In this document: positions 16,917 through 24,781 of the stretch, piece by piece
How the letters are laid out: each line of letters begins with the position of its first letter
Numbering within the stretch: the first letter of the stretch is position 1
Source of the DNA: Curtobacterium sp. MR_MD2014
GTDB taxonomy: Bacteria; Actinomycetota; Actinomycetes; Actinomycetales; Microbacteriaceae
Assembly (NCBI RefSeq): GCF_000772085.1
Contig: NZ_CP009755.1
Location: forward strand, 868,001-932,000
Reading direction: 5' to 3'
DNA length: 64,000 bases
The notes under the pieces: generated by a model
Databases searched by the model: none
Told to the model about the DNA's origin: nothing
Seen by the model: the letters and a program-made list of their open reading frames with translations, nothing else
Made by a program: the position numbers and the translations under genes

Positions 16917-18176
16917 ATGTCCAAGGCTCCCGCACCGCGTCCCGAGCGCGTCCTGTTCGTGCACGCCCATCCCGACGACGAGACCCTGTCGTCCGGCGGC
17001 ACCATCGCCACCCTGCTCGAGCTCGGCGCCGAGGTGACGGTGCTCACCGCCACGCGGGGCGAGCGCGGCGAGATGCTCACCGAGGCCCTGGCGCCGCTCT
17101 TCGGTGACGGCCCCCGTGTCGCGGCACACCGCGAGACCGAGATCGCCGCCGCGCTGGCCGCGCTCGGCGGTCCGGCACACCTGTGGCTCGGCGGTCGGGG
17201 AGCACGTCCCACCGACCTGCCCGAGCGGCGGTACAGCGACTCCGGCATGCAGTGGGGACCGGACGGACGCGCGACGGCCGCCGACGACGCCCCGGCCGAC
17301 TCGCTCACCGCGGCGGACCTGGGCGAGGTCGTCGACGACGTGCGCGCGGCGATCCGCTCCACCGGCGCCGACGCGGTGGTCAGCTACGCCGACGACGGCG
17401 GGTACGGCCACCCGGACCACGTGCGGGTGCACCACGCTGCCCGGTACGCGGCCCGGGCAGAGGAGGTCCCCTTCTCGATGATCGTCGACCCGACGTCGGA
17501 CGAGGTCGACCTGACCGTCGACGTCGTCCCCGTCCGGGCGAAGGTCCGCGCCGCCGTCGAGCAGTACCGGTCGCAGGTCGCCATCGACCCCGTGGACCCG
17601 ACGGACCCGCAGCGCCTGACCTGGGTGATGCCCCACGGCGTCCGGCAGGAGGCCCCCGCGGTCGAGGCGTTCCGGCACGACGCCGACCCGGTGCCCCACG
17701 CTCCCGAGACCTTCGCCGAGCTCACCCGTCAGGGGAAGGTGACGGCGGTCGTCGTCGCGGCGGTCGCCGGGCTCGTCGTCGGAGCACTCGGGACCGTCAC
17801 GCACCAGCAGCGGCTCGCGGTCTTCCCGGTCGGCATGGTCCTGACGACGCTCATCGTGCTCGGACTCGTGGTGGGACTGCGCCTCCTGTACCGCTCGCGG
17901 GCGATGGTCGCAGCGGCCGGCATCGGGATCATCGTCGCGACGCAGGTGCTCGTGAGCGTCGGCGGGCAGTCGTCCCCGCTGGTGCTCGCGAACCTCGCCG
18001 GCTACGTCTGGACCTTCGCGCCGGCGGCGATCGCGGCGTTCGCCCTCGCCTGGCCCGACCTGTCGGGGCTGCGCGCCCGCGCCGCGGCGGCGTCGGCGTC
18101 TGGAGCCGGGGCCGGGACGGCTGCCGCATCGTCCACGGACACCGCGCGGTCCGGGGCTCCCGGGCGCCGCGAGTAG
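16917..18176 (+). CDS. PIG-L/LmbE family deacetylase with C-terminal membrane domain
   Basis: 419 residues. The N-terminal half is a zinc deacetylase of the MshB/Mca/PIG-L family: HAHPDDE at residues 16-22 supplies His18 and Asp21, and GYGHPDHV supplies the third ligand. Relatives deacetylate GlcNAc-inositol or cleave mycothiol conjugates. Unlike MshB or Mca (about 290-300 residues) this protein continues into four hydrophobic segments from about residue 275 (VTAVVVAAVAGLVVGALG) and a low-complexity Ala/Ser/Gly tail. It is therefore tethered to the membrane with the enzyme inside. Its TAG stop forms the first three bases of the predicted fdxA -10. Confidence 0.8.
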   Translation: MSKAPAPRPERVLFVHAHPDDETLSSGGTIATLLELGAEVTVLTATRGERGEMLTEALAPLFGDGPRVAAHRETEIAAALAALGGPAHLWLGGRGARPTDLPERRYSDSGMQWGPDGRATAADDAPADSLTAADLGEVVDDVRAAIRSTGADAVVSYADDGGYGHPDHVRVHHAARYAARAEEVPFSMIVDPTSDEVDLTVDVVPVRAKVRAAVEQYRSQVAIDPVDPTDPQRLTWVMPHGVRQEAPAVEAFRHDADPVPHAPETFAELTRQGKVTAVVVAAVAGLVVGALGTVTHQQRLAVFPVGMVLTTLIVLGLVVGLRLLYRSRAMVAAAGIGIIVATQVLVSVGGQSSPLVLANLAGYVWTFAPAAIAAFALAWPDLSGLRARAAAASASGAGAGTAAASSTDTARSGAPGRRE

Positions 18177-18179
18177 ACT
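18174..18179 (+). promoter_or_regulatory. Predicted -10 element TAGACT of fdxA, overlapping the upstream stop codon
   Basis: TAGACT begins with the TAG stop of the PIG-L gene. Transcription would start near 18186, giving a leader of about 28 nt that holds GAAGGGAG before GTG 18214. Confidence 0.45.
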
Positions 18180-18213
18180 CGACCACGCTCAGTCCGAAGG
18201 GAGCACCCGCACC

Positions 18214-18531
18214 GTGACCTACGTGATCGCCCAGCCCTGTGTCGACGTCAAGGACCGCGCCTGCATCGACGAATGCCCGGTCGACTGCATCTACGAGGGT
18301 GACCGGTCGCTGTACATCCACCCCGACGAGTGCGTCGACTGTGGTGCGTGCGAGCCGGTCTGCCCGGTCGAGGCGATCTACTACGAGGACGACCTGCCGG
18401 ACGAGTGGGCCGACTACTACAAGGCCAACGTCGAGTTCTTCGACGAGGTCGGTTCGCCCGGCGGTGCTGCCAAGGTCGGTGTGATCCACAAGGACCACCC
18501 CGTCATCACGGCCCAGCCCCCGCGCGGCTGA
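18214..18531 (+). CDS. fdxA: 7Fe-type ferredoxin FdxA
   Basis: 105 residues from GTG 18214 with GAAGGGAG upstream. Eight cysteines are arranged as in Mycobacterium/Thermus 7Fe ferredoxins: Cys9, Cys17, Cys21 and Cys25 at the N-terminus and Cys40, Cys43, Cys46 and Cys50 in DECVDCGACEPVCP. The longer gap Cys9-x7-Cys17 is typical of the cluster that becomes 3Fe-4S. It is a soluble low-potential electron carrier. The gene is followed 14 bp later by dapC, a pairing frequent in actinobacteria. Confidence 0.95.
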   Translation: MTYVIAQPCVDVKDRACIDECPVDCIYEGDRSLYIHPDECVDCGACEPVCPVEAIYYEDDLPDEWADYYKANVEFFDEVGSPGGAAKVGVIHKDHPVITAQPPRG

Positions 18532-18545
18532 CCCCGGACCGCTCC

Positions 18546-19664
18546 GTGGCGCTCGACCTCCCCGACTTCCCCTGGGACCAGCTCGTCCCGTTCAAGCAGC
18601 GCGCAGCGGCGTACGAGGGCGGCATCGTCGACCTCAGCGTCGGTTCGCCCGTCGACCCGACCCCTGAGGTCGTCCGACGGGCCCTGGCGGGTGCCACCGA
18701 CGCGCACGCCTACCCGCAGGTCGCCGGCACGCCCGCGCTGCGCGAGGCGATCGCCGACTGGTACGGCCGTCGGCAGGGCATCACGCTGACGCCCGAGCAG
18801 GTGCTCCCGACCATCGGCTCGAAGGAGTTCATCGCCGGGCTCGCGCTCTGGCTCGGGATCGGCCCGGGGGACACAGTCGTGTTCCCGGAGGCCGCGTACC
18901 CGACCTACGAGCTCGGAGCCGCGCTCGTCCGGGCCGACGCGCTGGCATCGGACGACCCCGCCGCATGGCCGGAGAGCACGAAGCTCGTGTGGCTGAACTC
19001 GCCCGGCAACCCGGACGGTCGCGTGCTGTCCGTCGAACAGCTGCGCGCCGCGGTCGCACGGGCGCGGGAGCTCGGCGCCGTGATCGTCGGCGACGAGTGC
19101 TACGCCGAGCTCGGGTGGGAGCCGCCGTACGACGCGTCGCCGACACCCTCGATCCTCGACCCGCAGGTCGTGGGCGATCGGGTGGACGGCGTGCTCAGCG
19201 TGTACTCGCTGTCGAAGCAGTCGAACCTCGCCGGGTACCGTGCTGCCTTCGTCGCGGGGGACGCCGCGATCCTGGCCGACGTGCTGGCGGTCCGGAAGCA
19301 CACCGGCATGATGCCGCCGCTGCCGGTCCAGGACGCGATGATCGTGGCCCTCGCCGACGACACGCACGTGCAGCAGCAGAAGGCCCGCTACCGGGCCCGT
19401 CGGAACATGCTCCGACGGGCACTCGAAGGGGCGGGCTTCCGGATCGACCACAGCGAGGCCGGGCTCTACCTCTGGGCGACCCGCGGCGAGCCCGCGCTCG
19501 ACACGGTCGGCTGGCTGGCGGAACGGGGCATCCTCGTCGCACCGGGCACCTTCTACGGGCCCGCCGGGGCGGAGCACGTCCGGGTGGCGCTCACCGCGAC
19601 CGACGACCGGATCGCGGCCGCGGCGCAGCGGCTGGCGAGCACCCGGAGACTGGCCGCGTCCTGA
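18546..19664 (+). CDS. dapC: Succinyldiaminopimelate aminotransferase DapC
   Basis: 372 residues from GTG 18546 (VALDLPDFPWDQLVPFK), 14 bp after fdxA. Class I PLP aminotransferase fold: SVGSPVDPTP near the start, NSPGNPDGRVL, GDECYAELGWE and the PLP lysine in YSLSKQSNLAGYR. The short form lacking the long N-arm and its place next to fdxA match actinobacterial DapC, which converts N-succinyl-2-amino-6-ketopimelate to N-succinyl-LL-diaminopimelate. dapD and dapE, which act before and after it, lie 3-5 kb downstream, so the succinylase branch is complete here. Confidence 0.88.
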   Translation: MALDLPDFPWDQLVPFKQRAAAYEGGIVDLSVGSPVDPTPEVVRRALAGATDAHAYPQVAGTPALREAIADWYGRRQGITLTPEQVLPTIGSKEFIAGLALWLGIGPGDTVVFPEAAYPTYELGAALVRADALASDDPAAWPESTKLVWLNSPGNPDGRVLSVEQLRAAVARARELGAVIVGDECYAELGWEPPYDASPTPSILDPQVVGDRVDGVLSVYSLSKQSNLAGYRAAFVAGDAAILADVLAVRKHTGMMPPLPVQDAMIVALADDTHVQQQKARYRARRNMLRRALEGAGFRIDHSEAGLYLWATRGEPALDTVGWLAERGILVAPGTFYGPAGAEHVRVALTATDDRIAAAAQRLASTRRLAAS

Positions 19665-19786
19665 TCGAGGTGGGCCGCGCCTCCCGGTCGTGACGAGGGG
19701 TGGGACCGCTGTGCGCTCCCCGCACAATCCGTGGAATCCACCAGATCTCCGCCTTCCGGTGGTGCACGACCGACAGTCGGCGCAGT

Positions 19787-19792
19787 TAGGCT
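19787..19792 (+). promoter_or_regulatory. Predicted -10 element TAGGCT of gltA, leaderless
   Basis: TAGGCT followed by 6 nt and GTG 19799. Confidence 0.6.
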
Positions 19793-19798
19793 GTCGTC

Positions 19799-21157
19799 GT
19801 GACTGACACTGCCAACGACGCTCAGAAGACGGCCACACCGCCCACCACGCCCGTCCCCGTGAGCCCCGCCGCCGCGGAGTCGACGGAGACGGCGACACTG
19901 ACGTTCCCGGGTGGCACGGCGGAGTTCCCGATCCTGCCGAGCGTCGACGGCGCGTCCGCCATCGACATCTCCTCGCTGAAGAAGCAGACCGGGCTGAACA
20001 CGCTCGACTACGGCTTCGTCAACACCGGCGCGACCAAGAGCGCCATCACGTACATCGACGGCGACCAGGGGATCCTGCGCTACCGCGGGTACCCGATCGA
20101 CCAGGTCGCATCGGGGTGCACCTACCTCGAGGTCGCGTGGCTCCTCATCTACGGCGAGCTCCCCACGAAGGACGAGCTCGACGACTTCGACGCCCGCATC
20201 CGTCGGCACACGCTGCTGCACGAGGACCTCCGCCGGCTCTTCGACGCACTGCCGCACTCGGCGCACCCGATGTCGGTGCTGTCGAGCGCCGTGAGCGCAC
20301 TGTCCACGTACTACGAGGACGACATGGACGTCGACGACCCTGAGAAGGTCGAGCTGCAGACCGTCCGGCTCCTCGCGAAGCTGCCGGTCATCGCCGCCTA
20401 CGCGCACAAGAAGGCGATCGGGCAGGCGTTCCTCTACCCGGACAACAAGCTGTCGTTCGTCGACAACTTCCTCCGGCTGAACTTCGGCACGATGGCCGAG
20501 CCGTACGAGCCGAACCCGGTGCTGTCGAAGGCGCTCGAGCGCCTCCTCATCCTGCACGAGGACCACGAGCAGAACGCCTCCACCTCGACCGTGCGCCTGG
20601 TCGGCTCGACGAAGGCGAACATGTTCGCGTCGATCTCCGCCGGCATCAACGCGCTGTACGGGCCGCTGCACGGTGGCGCGAACGAGGCCGTGCTCGAGAT
20701 GCTGCAGCAGATCAAGGACTCCGGCGAGCCGGTGTCGCGCTTCGTCGAGCGGGTGAAGAACAAGGAGCGCGGGGTGAAGCTCATGGGCTTCGGGCACCGC
20801 GTCTACAAGAACTACGACCCGCGCGCGAAGCTCGTGAAGGAGTCCGCGCACGAGGTGCTGCAGTCGCTCGGGGTGCAGGACGACCTGCTCGACATCGCGA
20901 TGGAGCTCGAGCAGATCGCGCTCGAGGACGAGTACTTCGTCAGCCGCAAGCTCTACCCGAACGTCGACTTCTACACGGGCATCATCTACCGGGCGATGGG
21001 CTTCCCGCCGCGCATGTTCACGGTGTTGTTCGCCATCGGGCGTCTGCCGGGGTGGATCGCCCAGTGGCGTGAGCTCAACAACGACCCGCTCAACAAGATC
21101 GGCCGCCCGCAGCAGCTCTACGTGGGGCACCCGGAGCGGGACCTGCCCGCTCGCTGA
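19799..21157 (+). CDS. gltA: Citrate synthase
   Basis: 452 residues from a leaderless GTG. Condenses acetyl-CoA and oxaloacetate to citrate in the TCA cycle. Catalytic segments are intact: YGPLHGGANEAVLEML (His), MGFGHRVYKNYDPR (His and CoA contacts) and YPNVDFYTGIIYRAMG (Asp). An N-terminal region of about 40 residues with a low-complexity Thr/Pro/Ala start precedes the domain, as in hexameric type II enzymes of gram-negatives and actinobacteria. A perfect 15-bp terminator hairpin follows the stop. Confidence 0.95.
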   Translation: MTDTANDAQKTATPPTTPVPVSPAAAESTETATLTFPGGTAEFPILPSVDGASAIDISSLKKQTGLNTLDYGFVNTGATKSAITYIDGDQGILRYRGYPIDQVASGCTYLEVAWLLIYGELPTKDELDDFDARIRRHTLLHEDLRRLFDALPHSAHPMSVLSSAVSALSTYYEDDMDVDDPEKVELQTVRLLAKLPVIAAYAHKKAIGQAFLYPDNKLSFVDNFLRLNFGTMAEPYEPNPVLSKALERLLILHEDHEQNASTSTVRLVGSTKANMFASISAGINALYGPLHGGANEAVLEMLQQIKDSGEPVSRFVERVKNKERGVKLMGFGHRVYKNYDPRAKLVKESAHEVLQSLGVQDDLLDIAMELEQIALEDEYFVSRKLYPNVDFYTGIIYRAMGFPPRMFTVLFAIGRLPGWIAQWRELNNDPLNKIGRPQQLYVGHPERDLPAR

Positions 21158-21173
21158 CGTCCGGCCCCGGTCC

Positions 21174-21206
21174 GAAGGCCCGCTCGCGCCCCGCGAGCGG
21201 GCCTTC
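21174..21206 (+). terminator. Terminator hairpin of gltA
   Basis: Perfect 15-bp arms (GAAGGCCCGCTCGCG and its complement) around a CCC loop, 16 bp after the stop. Its right arm shares CGCGAGCGGGCCTTCTC with the repeat module at 58404-59058, and a second degenerate copy occurs at about 21233-21262. Confidence 0.85.
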
Positions 21207-21341
21207 TCCGTCACGCTCGACGGTCGCGAGCCGCGAGCGGGCCATCTCTGTCACGCTCGGCGTCGTCCGGCGACGGTTCCTGCCCGCTCGGCAGGAGACG
21301 CGCGGCGTGTCCTGCCCGCTCGGTGACCTGAGCGCAACTGC

Positions 21342-21397
21342 GCGCGCCGGACGGGAGGCGCGGTGCGGGCTGGCACCGCGCCTCCTGTCCGGCGCGC
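21342..21397. terminator. Long palindrome of the GGACGGGAGGC family
   Basis: 25-position arms (21342-21366 and 21373-21397) around a 6-nt loop, with one wobble. It lies in the gene-free stretch between gltA and the hydrolase gene. Confidence 0.75.
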
Positions 21398-21439
21398 AGC
21401 CCGTTCCTTCCCGACACGCGTGCCATGGCAAGCGGAATC

Positions 21440-21476
21440 GGGCGTACCTGGTCGATCCTGCGGATCAGGTACGCCC
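21440..21476. repeat. Imperfect hairpin at the head of a tandem repeat
   Basis: GGGCGTACCTG pairs with CAGGTACGCCC, with an inner GATCC/GGATC pair and a small bulge. The right arm runs directly into the first unit of the 19-bp tandem repeat. Confidence 0.6.
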
Positions 21477-21597
21477 GGTTCTGCTGGGTACGCCCGGTTC
21501 TGCTGGGTGCGCCCGGTTCTGCTGGGTGCGCCCGGTTCTGCTGGGTGCGCCCGGTTCTGCTGGGTGCGCCCGGTTCTGCTGGGTGCGCCCGGTTCCG
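21470..21597. repeat. 19-bp tandem repeat, six full copies plus a partial seventh
   Basis: The unit TGCGCCCGGTTCTGCTGGG is repeated head to tail. The first two copies read TACG instead of TGCG and the last is cut after 14 bp. A 19-bp period is not a multiple of three, so it is not a protein repeat. No gene is seen from 21158 to 21714; besides this repeat the stretch holds the gltA terminator, a second palindrome and short degenerate copies of GCGAGCGGGCC. Confidence 0.9.
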
Positions 21598-21714
21598 TGA
21601 GTGCGCCCGGGGTCCGTCGGTCCCCGGCGGCGTCACCCGGCTCGCGGCGAACTCCTCGCGGCGGTCAGGCGGCGCTCGGGAGCGGCGGTCAGGCGCCGCG
21701 CTCAGGAGCGGCGT

Positions 21715-22530
21715 TCAGCAGGCGCGGTGCGCCGCCGCCGGGAACCGGCCCGTCGCCCAGGTCCCGAGCAGGTCGACGGCCGCACGGAACGCGGGCGTGC
21801 CCGGTCGGTTCAGGAAGGCGTGCCGATCGGGCAGGACGTGTCGCTCCACCGACGTGCCCGCCGAGACGAGTTCGGCAGCGAACCGCTCGCCCGACGCCCG
21901 CATCGCGTCGGACGCGGCGTCGACGACGAAGGCGGGCGGGAAGCCGGTCAGGTCCTGTCCGCCGGCGAACGCGGTCCGCTGCCCGAGTGCCGTCCGGGGC
22001 ACCGCGTTCCGGTTCGCGACGTCGAGGGCCCACGGGGCGTGCGTCACACGGCGGTGTCCGCGAACGGTGCGCTGCACGGCGCGGTCGCGGGGGAGTCGGG
22101 CGTGGTGGAAGCCGTACGCGAGGACGACGCCCTCCGGCGGGTCGCCGGCATCGAGCAGGCCGAGCGTCGCGGCGGACGCGAGGCACGCCCCCGCGCTCGC
22201 CCCACCGAGCAGCAGCGGCCCGTCGGTGTGCGCCCTCGTGTGTCGGACCACCGCGAGCACGTCGTCGCGCGCGTGGGGCCACCGCGCCCGGGGCCGAGCT
22301 CCACGGCGTCCGACCCAGGGCAGCCCGGGCAGCGGAGCGAGGCGGTAGTCGACGGTCACGACGGCGAGCCCGTGGGCGGCCAGCGCGGTGGCGACGGCGT
22401 GCGACTCCGGTTGGTCGAGGCCGCCGCGGAAGAACCCGCCCCCGTGCAACCACACCAAGGTGGGTCGGCCCGGGCGTCCGTACTGCCGGACGGGCACCGG
22501 TCCGTGCGGCCCCGCGATCGTCGCCCCCAT
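21715..22530 (-). CDS. Alpha/beta hydrolase, hormone-sensitive-lipase (acetylhydrolase) family
   Basis: 271 residues from ATG 22530. Family IV esterase features are clear: the oxyanion-hole motif HGGG at residues 29-32, nucleophile elbow GASAG (GxSxG) near 110, an Asp in FVVDAASDAMRASGE and the catalytic His in LPDRHAFLN. It would hydrolyse short acyl esters, possibly acetylated sugars or lipids; the natural substrate is unknown. The gene starts 25 bp after dapD on the same strand without a good ribosome-binding site, suggesting translational coupling to dapD. Confidence 0.82.
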   Translation of the reverse strand: MGATIAGPHGPVPVRQYGRPGRPTLVWLHGGGFFRGGLDQPESHAVATALAAHGLAVVTVDYRLAPLPGLPWVGRRGARPRARWPHARDDVLAVVRHTRAHTDGPLLLGGASAGACLASAATLGLLDAGDPPEGVVLAYGFHHARLPRDRAVQRTVRGHRRVTHAPWALDVANRNAVPRTALGQRTAFAGGQDLTGFPPAFVVDAASDAMRASGERFAAELVSAGTSVERHVLPDRHAFLNRPGTPAFRAAVDLLGTWATGRFPAAAHRAC

Positions 22531-22555
22531 GCCGTCGGTCTCGTCGGGAGCGGCG

Positions 22556-23524
22556 CTACGCGTGCAGCGCCGTGTTGAGCTGGATGCCCTGGCCCTGGCG
22601 CTGCAGGGCCTCGACCGCACCGGAGAGCGAGTTGCGCCGGAACAGCACGTTCGGCACGCCCGACAGCTCTGCGGCCTTCACGGTGCGCGGCGTGCCGTCC
22701 GGGTTCGGTGCGACCCCCACCAGGACGACCTTGGTGCCGGCCGTCACGTAGAGTCCGGCCTCGATCACGGAGTCGTCGCCGAGCGAGATGCCGAGGCCGG
22801 CGTTCGCCCCGAGGAGCGCCCGCTCGCCCAGCGACACCCGGTGCGTCCCGCCGCCGGACAGGGTCCCCATGATCGACGCACCCCCACCGATGTCGGTGCC
22901 GTCTCCGACGACGACCCCCTGCGACACCCGACCCTCGATCATGGCGTCACCGAGCGTGCCGGCGTTGAAGTTCACGAAGCCCTCGTGCATGACGGTCGTG
23001 CCGGGAGCCAGGTGTGCGCCCAGCCGCACCCGGTTGGCGTCGCCGATGCGCACCCGGTCCGGCACGACGTAGTCGAGCAGGCGGGGGAACTTGTCGACCG
23101 CGTGCACCGCGATGCCCGCGCGCTGCAGGACCGGACGCAGGCGGACGAGGGCGTCCGGGTGCACCGGGCCGGCGTTGGTCCAGGCGACGATCGGCAGGTG
23201 ACCGAAGACGCCGTCGAGCGAGACGGTGTTCGGCCGGACGTGCAGGTGGCTGAGCAGGTGCAGCCGCAGGTACGCATCGGGCGTGCTGGTCGGTGCGTCG
23301 TCGATGGCGATCTCGGTCGTCACCGCCTCGATCCGGACCTCGCGCCGGGGGTCGTCGCCGACGTGTGCCTCGAGCTCGGGCGGGAACACCGCGTCGGCCG
23401 GACGCGCACCGAGGTGCGTCTCGGGGTACCAGGTGTCGAGGACGGTGCCGTCGGCGGCGATCGTCGCGAGGCCGTGGCCCCAGGCGTGCGTGGGTCGGTC
23501 GGTGGCAGCGGTCGCGTCGGTCAC
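22556..23524 (-). CDS. dapD: Tetrahydrodipicolinate N-succinyltransferase DapD
   Basis: 322 residues from a leaderless GTG 23524, the length of the actinobacterial type 2 DapD. The C-terminal half is a left-handed beta-helix with hexapeptide-like repeats and the family segments [20 protein letters not shown] and [14 protein letters not shown]. It succinylates tetrahydrodipicolinate with succinyl-CoA, the step committing lysine/peptidoglycan precursor synthesis to the succinylase branch. It is divergent from dapE, the two predicted -10 elements being about 150 bp apart. Confidence 0.93.
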   Translation of the reverse strand: MTDATAATDRPTHAWGHGLATIAADGTVLDTWYPETHLGARPADAVFPPELEAHVGDDPRREVRIEAVTTEIAIDDAPTSTPDAYLRLHLLSHLHVRPNTVSLDGVFGHLPIVAWTNAGPVHPDALVRLRPVLQRAGIAVHAVDKFPRLLDYVVPDRVRIGDANRVRLGAHLAPGTTVMHEGFVNFNAGTLGDAMIEGRVSQGVVVGDGTDIGGGASIMGTLSGGGTHRVSLGERALLGANAGLGISLGDDSVIEAGLYVTAGTKVVLVGVAPNPDGTPRTVKAAELSGVPNVLFRRNSLSGAVEALQRQGQGIQLNTALHA

Positions 23525-23530
23525 GCCACC

Positions 23531-23536
23531 AGGGTA
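23531..23536 (-). promoter_or_regulatory. Predicted -10 element TACCCT of dapD, leaderless
   Basis: TACCCT on the minus strand followed by 6 nt and GTG 23524. Confidence 0.55.
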
Positions 23537-23686
23537 GCGAGCGGGCCGGTCGGCGACCCGTCCGGGGAGACGGTCTGTGGAGAACGTCGGTGACGCGACC
23601 AGGCCGGCCTGGAGGCGCGGGTGCTGTGGACGGATCGGCACCGTCCACCGGTGGTCGCCTCACCGTCCGCTGAGGGACACGGCCGG

Positions 23687-23692
23687 TACGCT
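23687..23692 (+). promoter_or_regulatory. Predicted -10 element TACGCT of dapE, leaderless
   Basis: TACGCT followed by 6 nt and ATG 23699. Confidence 0.6.
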
Positions 23693-23698
23693 GACCGC

Positions 23699-24781
23699 AT
23701 GCCGGAGCAGCTCGACCTCACCGCCTCGTCCATCGACATCACGCGCGCCGTCTGCGACATCGAGTCGGTGTCGGGGAACGAAGGACCCCTCGCCGACGCG
23801 ATCGAGGCGGCGCTGTCGTCGCTGCCCCACCTCGACGTCGTGCGCGACGGCGATGCGATCGTGGCACGCACGCAGCTCGGTCGCGAGCGCCGTGTCGTGA
23901 TCGCCGGGCACATCGACACGGTGCCGCTCAACGGCAACCTGCCGACCGAGTTCCGGACCGCGGACGACGGCACCGAGATCCTCTGGGGTCGCGGCACGGT
24001 CGACATGAAGGCCGGGTGCGCCGTGCAGCTCAAGCTCGCGCACGACCTGACCGAGCCGAACGTCGACGTCACGTGGGTGTTCTACGACCACGAGGAGGTC
24101 AGCGACTCCCTCAACGGCCTCGGTCGGCTCGCACGGACCCGTCCCGAGCTGCTCGCGGGCGACTTCGCGATCCTCGGTGAGCCGTCGGGGGCCCAGATCG
24201 AGGGTGGGTGCAACGGCAACCTCCGCGCCGAGGTCCGGACCTCCGGCAAGCGCTCCCACAGCGCACGCAGCTGGATCGGCGACAACGCGATCCACAAGAC
24301 CGCACCGATCCTGGCGACGCTCGCGGCGTACGAACCGCGCACCGTGACGGTCGACGGGCTCGAGTACCGCGAGGGGCTCAACGCCGTGGGCATCACCGGC
24401 GGCATCGCCGGCAACGTCATCCCGGACGAGGCCATGGTGCACGTGAACTACCGCTTCGCGCCGTCGCGCAGCGCGGACGAGGCGGTCGCGCACATCCGAG
24501 AGCTCTTCGCCGGGTACGACGTGCAGATCGTCGACCTCGCCGCCGGCGCCCGCCCCGGGCTCGACGCGCCGCTCGCGCAGCAGTTCGTCGCAGCGGTCGG
24601 CGGCCCGGCCCCGCGTCCGAAGTACGGGTGGACCGACGTCGCCCGCTTCTCGGCGCTCGGGGTCCCGGCGGTCAACTACGGTCCCGGCGAGCCGGTCTTC
24701 GCCCACCACGACGACGAGCAGGTCCCCGTCGACCAGATCACCGCGGTCGAGGACGGCCTGCGTCGGTGGCTGACGGCGTGA
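23699..24781 (+). CDS. dapE: Succinyl-diaminopimelate desuccinylase DapE
   Basis: 360 residues, M20A metallopeptidase. Metal and catalytic residues are visible in GHIDTVP (His, Asp), WGRGTVDMKAG (bridging Asp), DHEEV (Glu-Glu), LGEPSG and a late FAHHDDEQV. It releases succinate from N-succinyl-LL-diaminopimelate to give LL-diaminopimelate. The start at 23699 rather than an upstream in-frame ATG at 23621 is set by the leaderless -10. Its stop overlaps the next gene as GTGA, so the membrane mannosyltransferase-like gene is cotranslated. Confidence 0.92.
   Translation: MPEQLDLTASSIDITRAVCDIESVSGNEGPLADAIEAALSSLPHLDVVRDGDAIVARTQLGRERRVVIAGHIDTVPLNGNLPTEFRTADDGTEILWGRGTVDMKAGCAVQLKLAHDLTEPNVDVTWVFYDHEEVSDSLNGLGRLARTRPELLAGDFAILGEPSGAQIEGGCNGNLRAEVRTSGKRSHSARSWIGDNAIHKTAPILATLAAYEPRTVTVDGLEYREGLNAVGITGGIAGNVIPDEAMVHVNYRFAPSRSADEAVAHIRELFAGYDVQIVDLAAGARPGLDAPLAQQFVAAVGGPAPRPKYGWTDVARFSALGVPAVNYGPGEPVFAHHDDEQVPVDQITAVEDGLRRWLTA

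Noticed and set aside
21470..21597. CRISPR-like appearance of the 19-bp repeat
   Set aside because: Units are directly contiguous with no spacers, and no cas gene is present.
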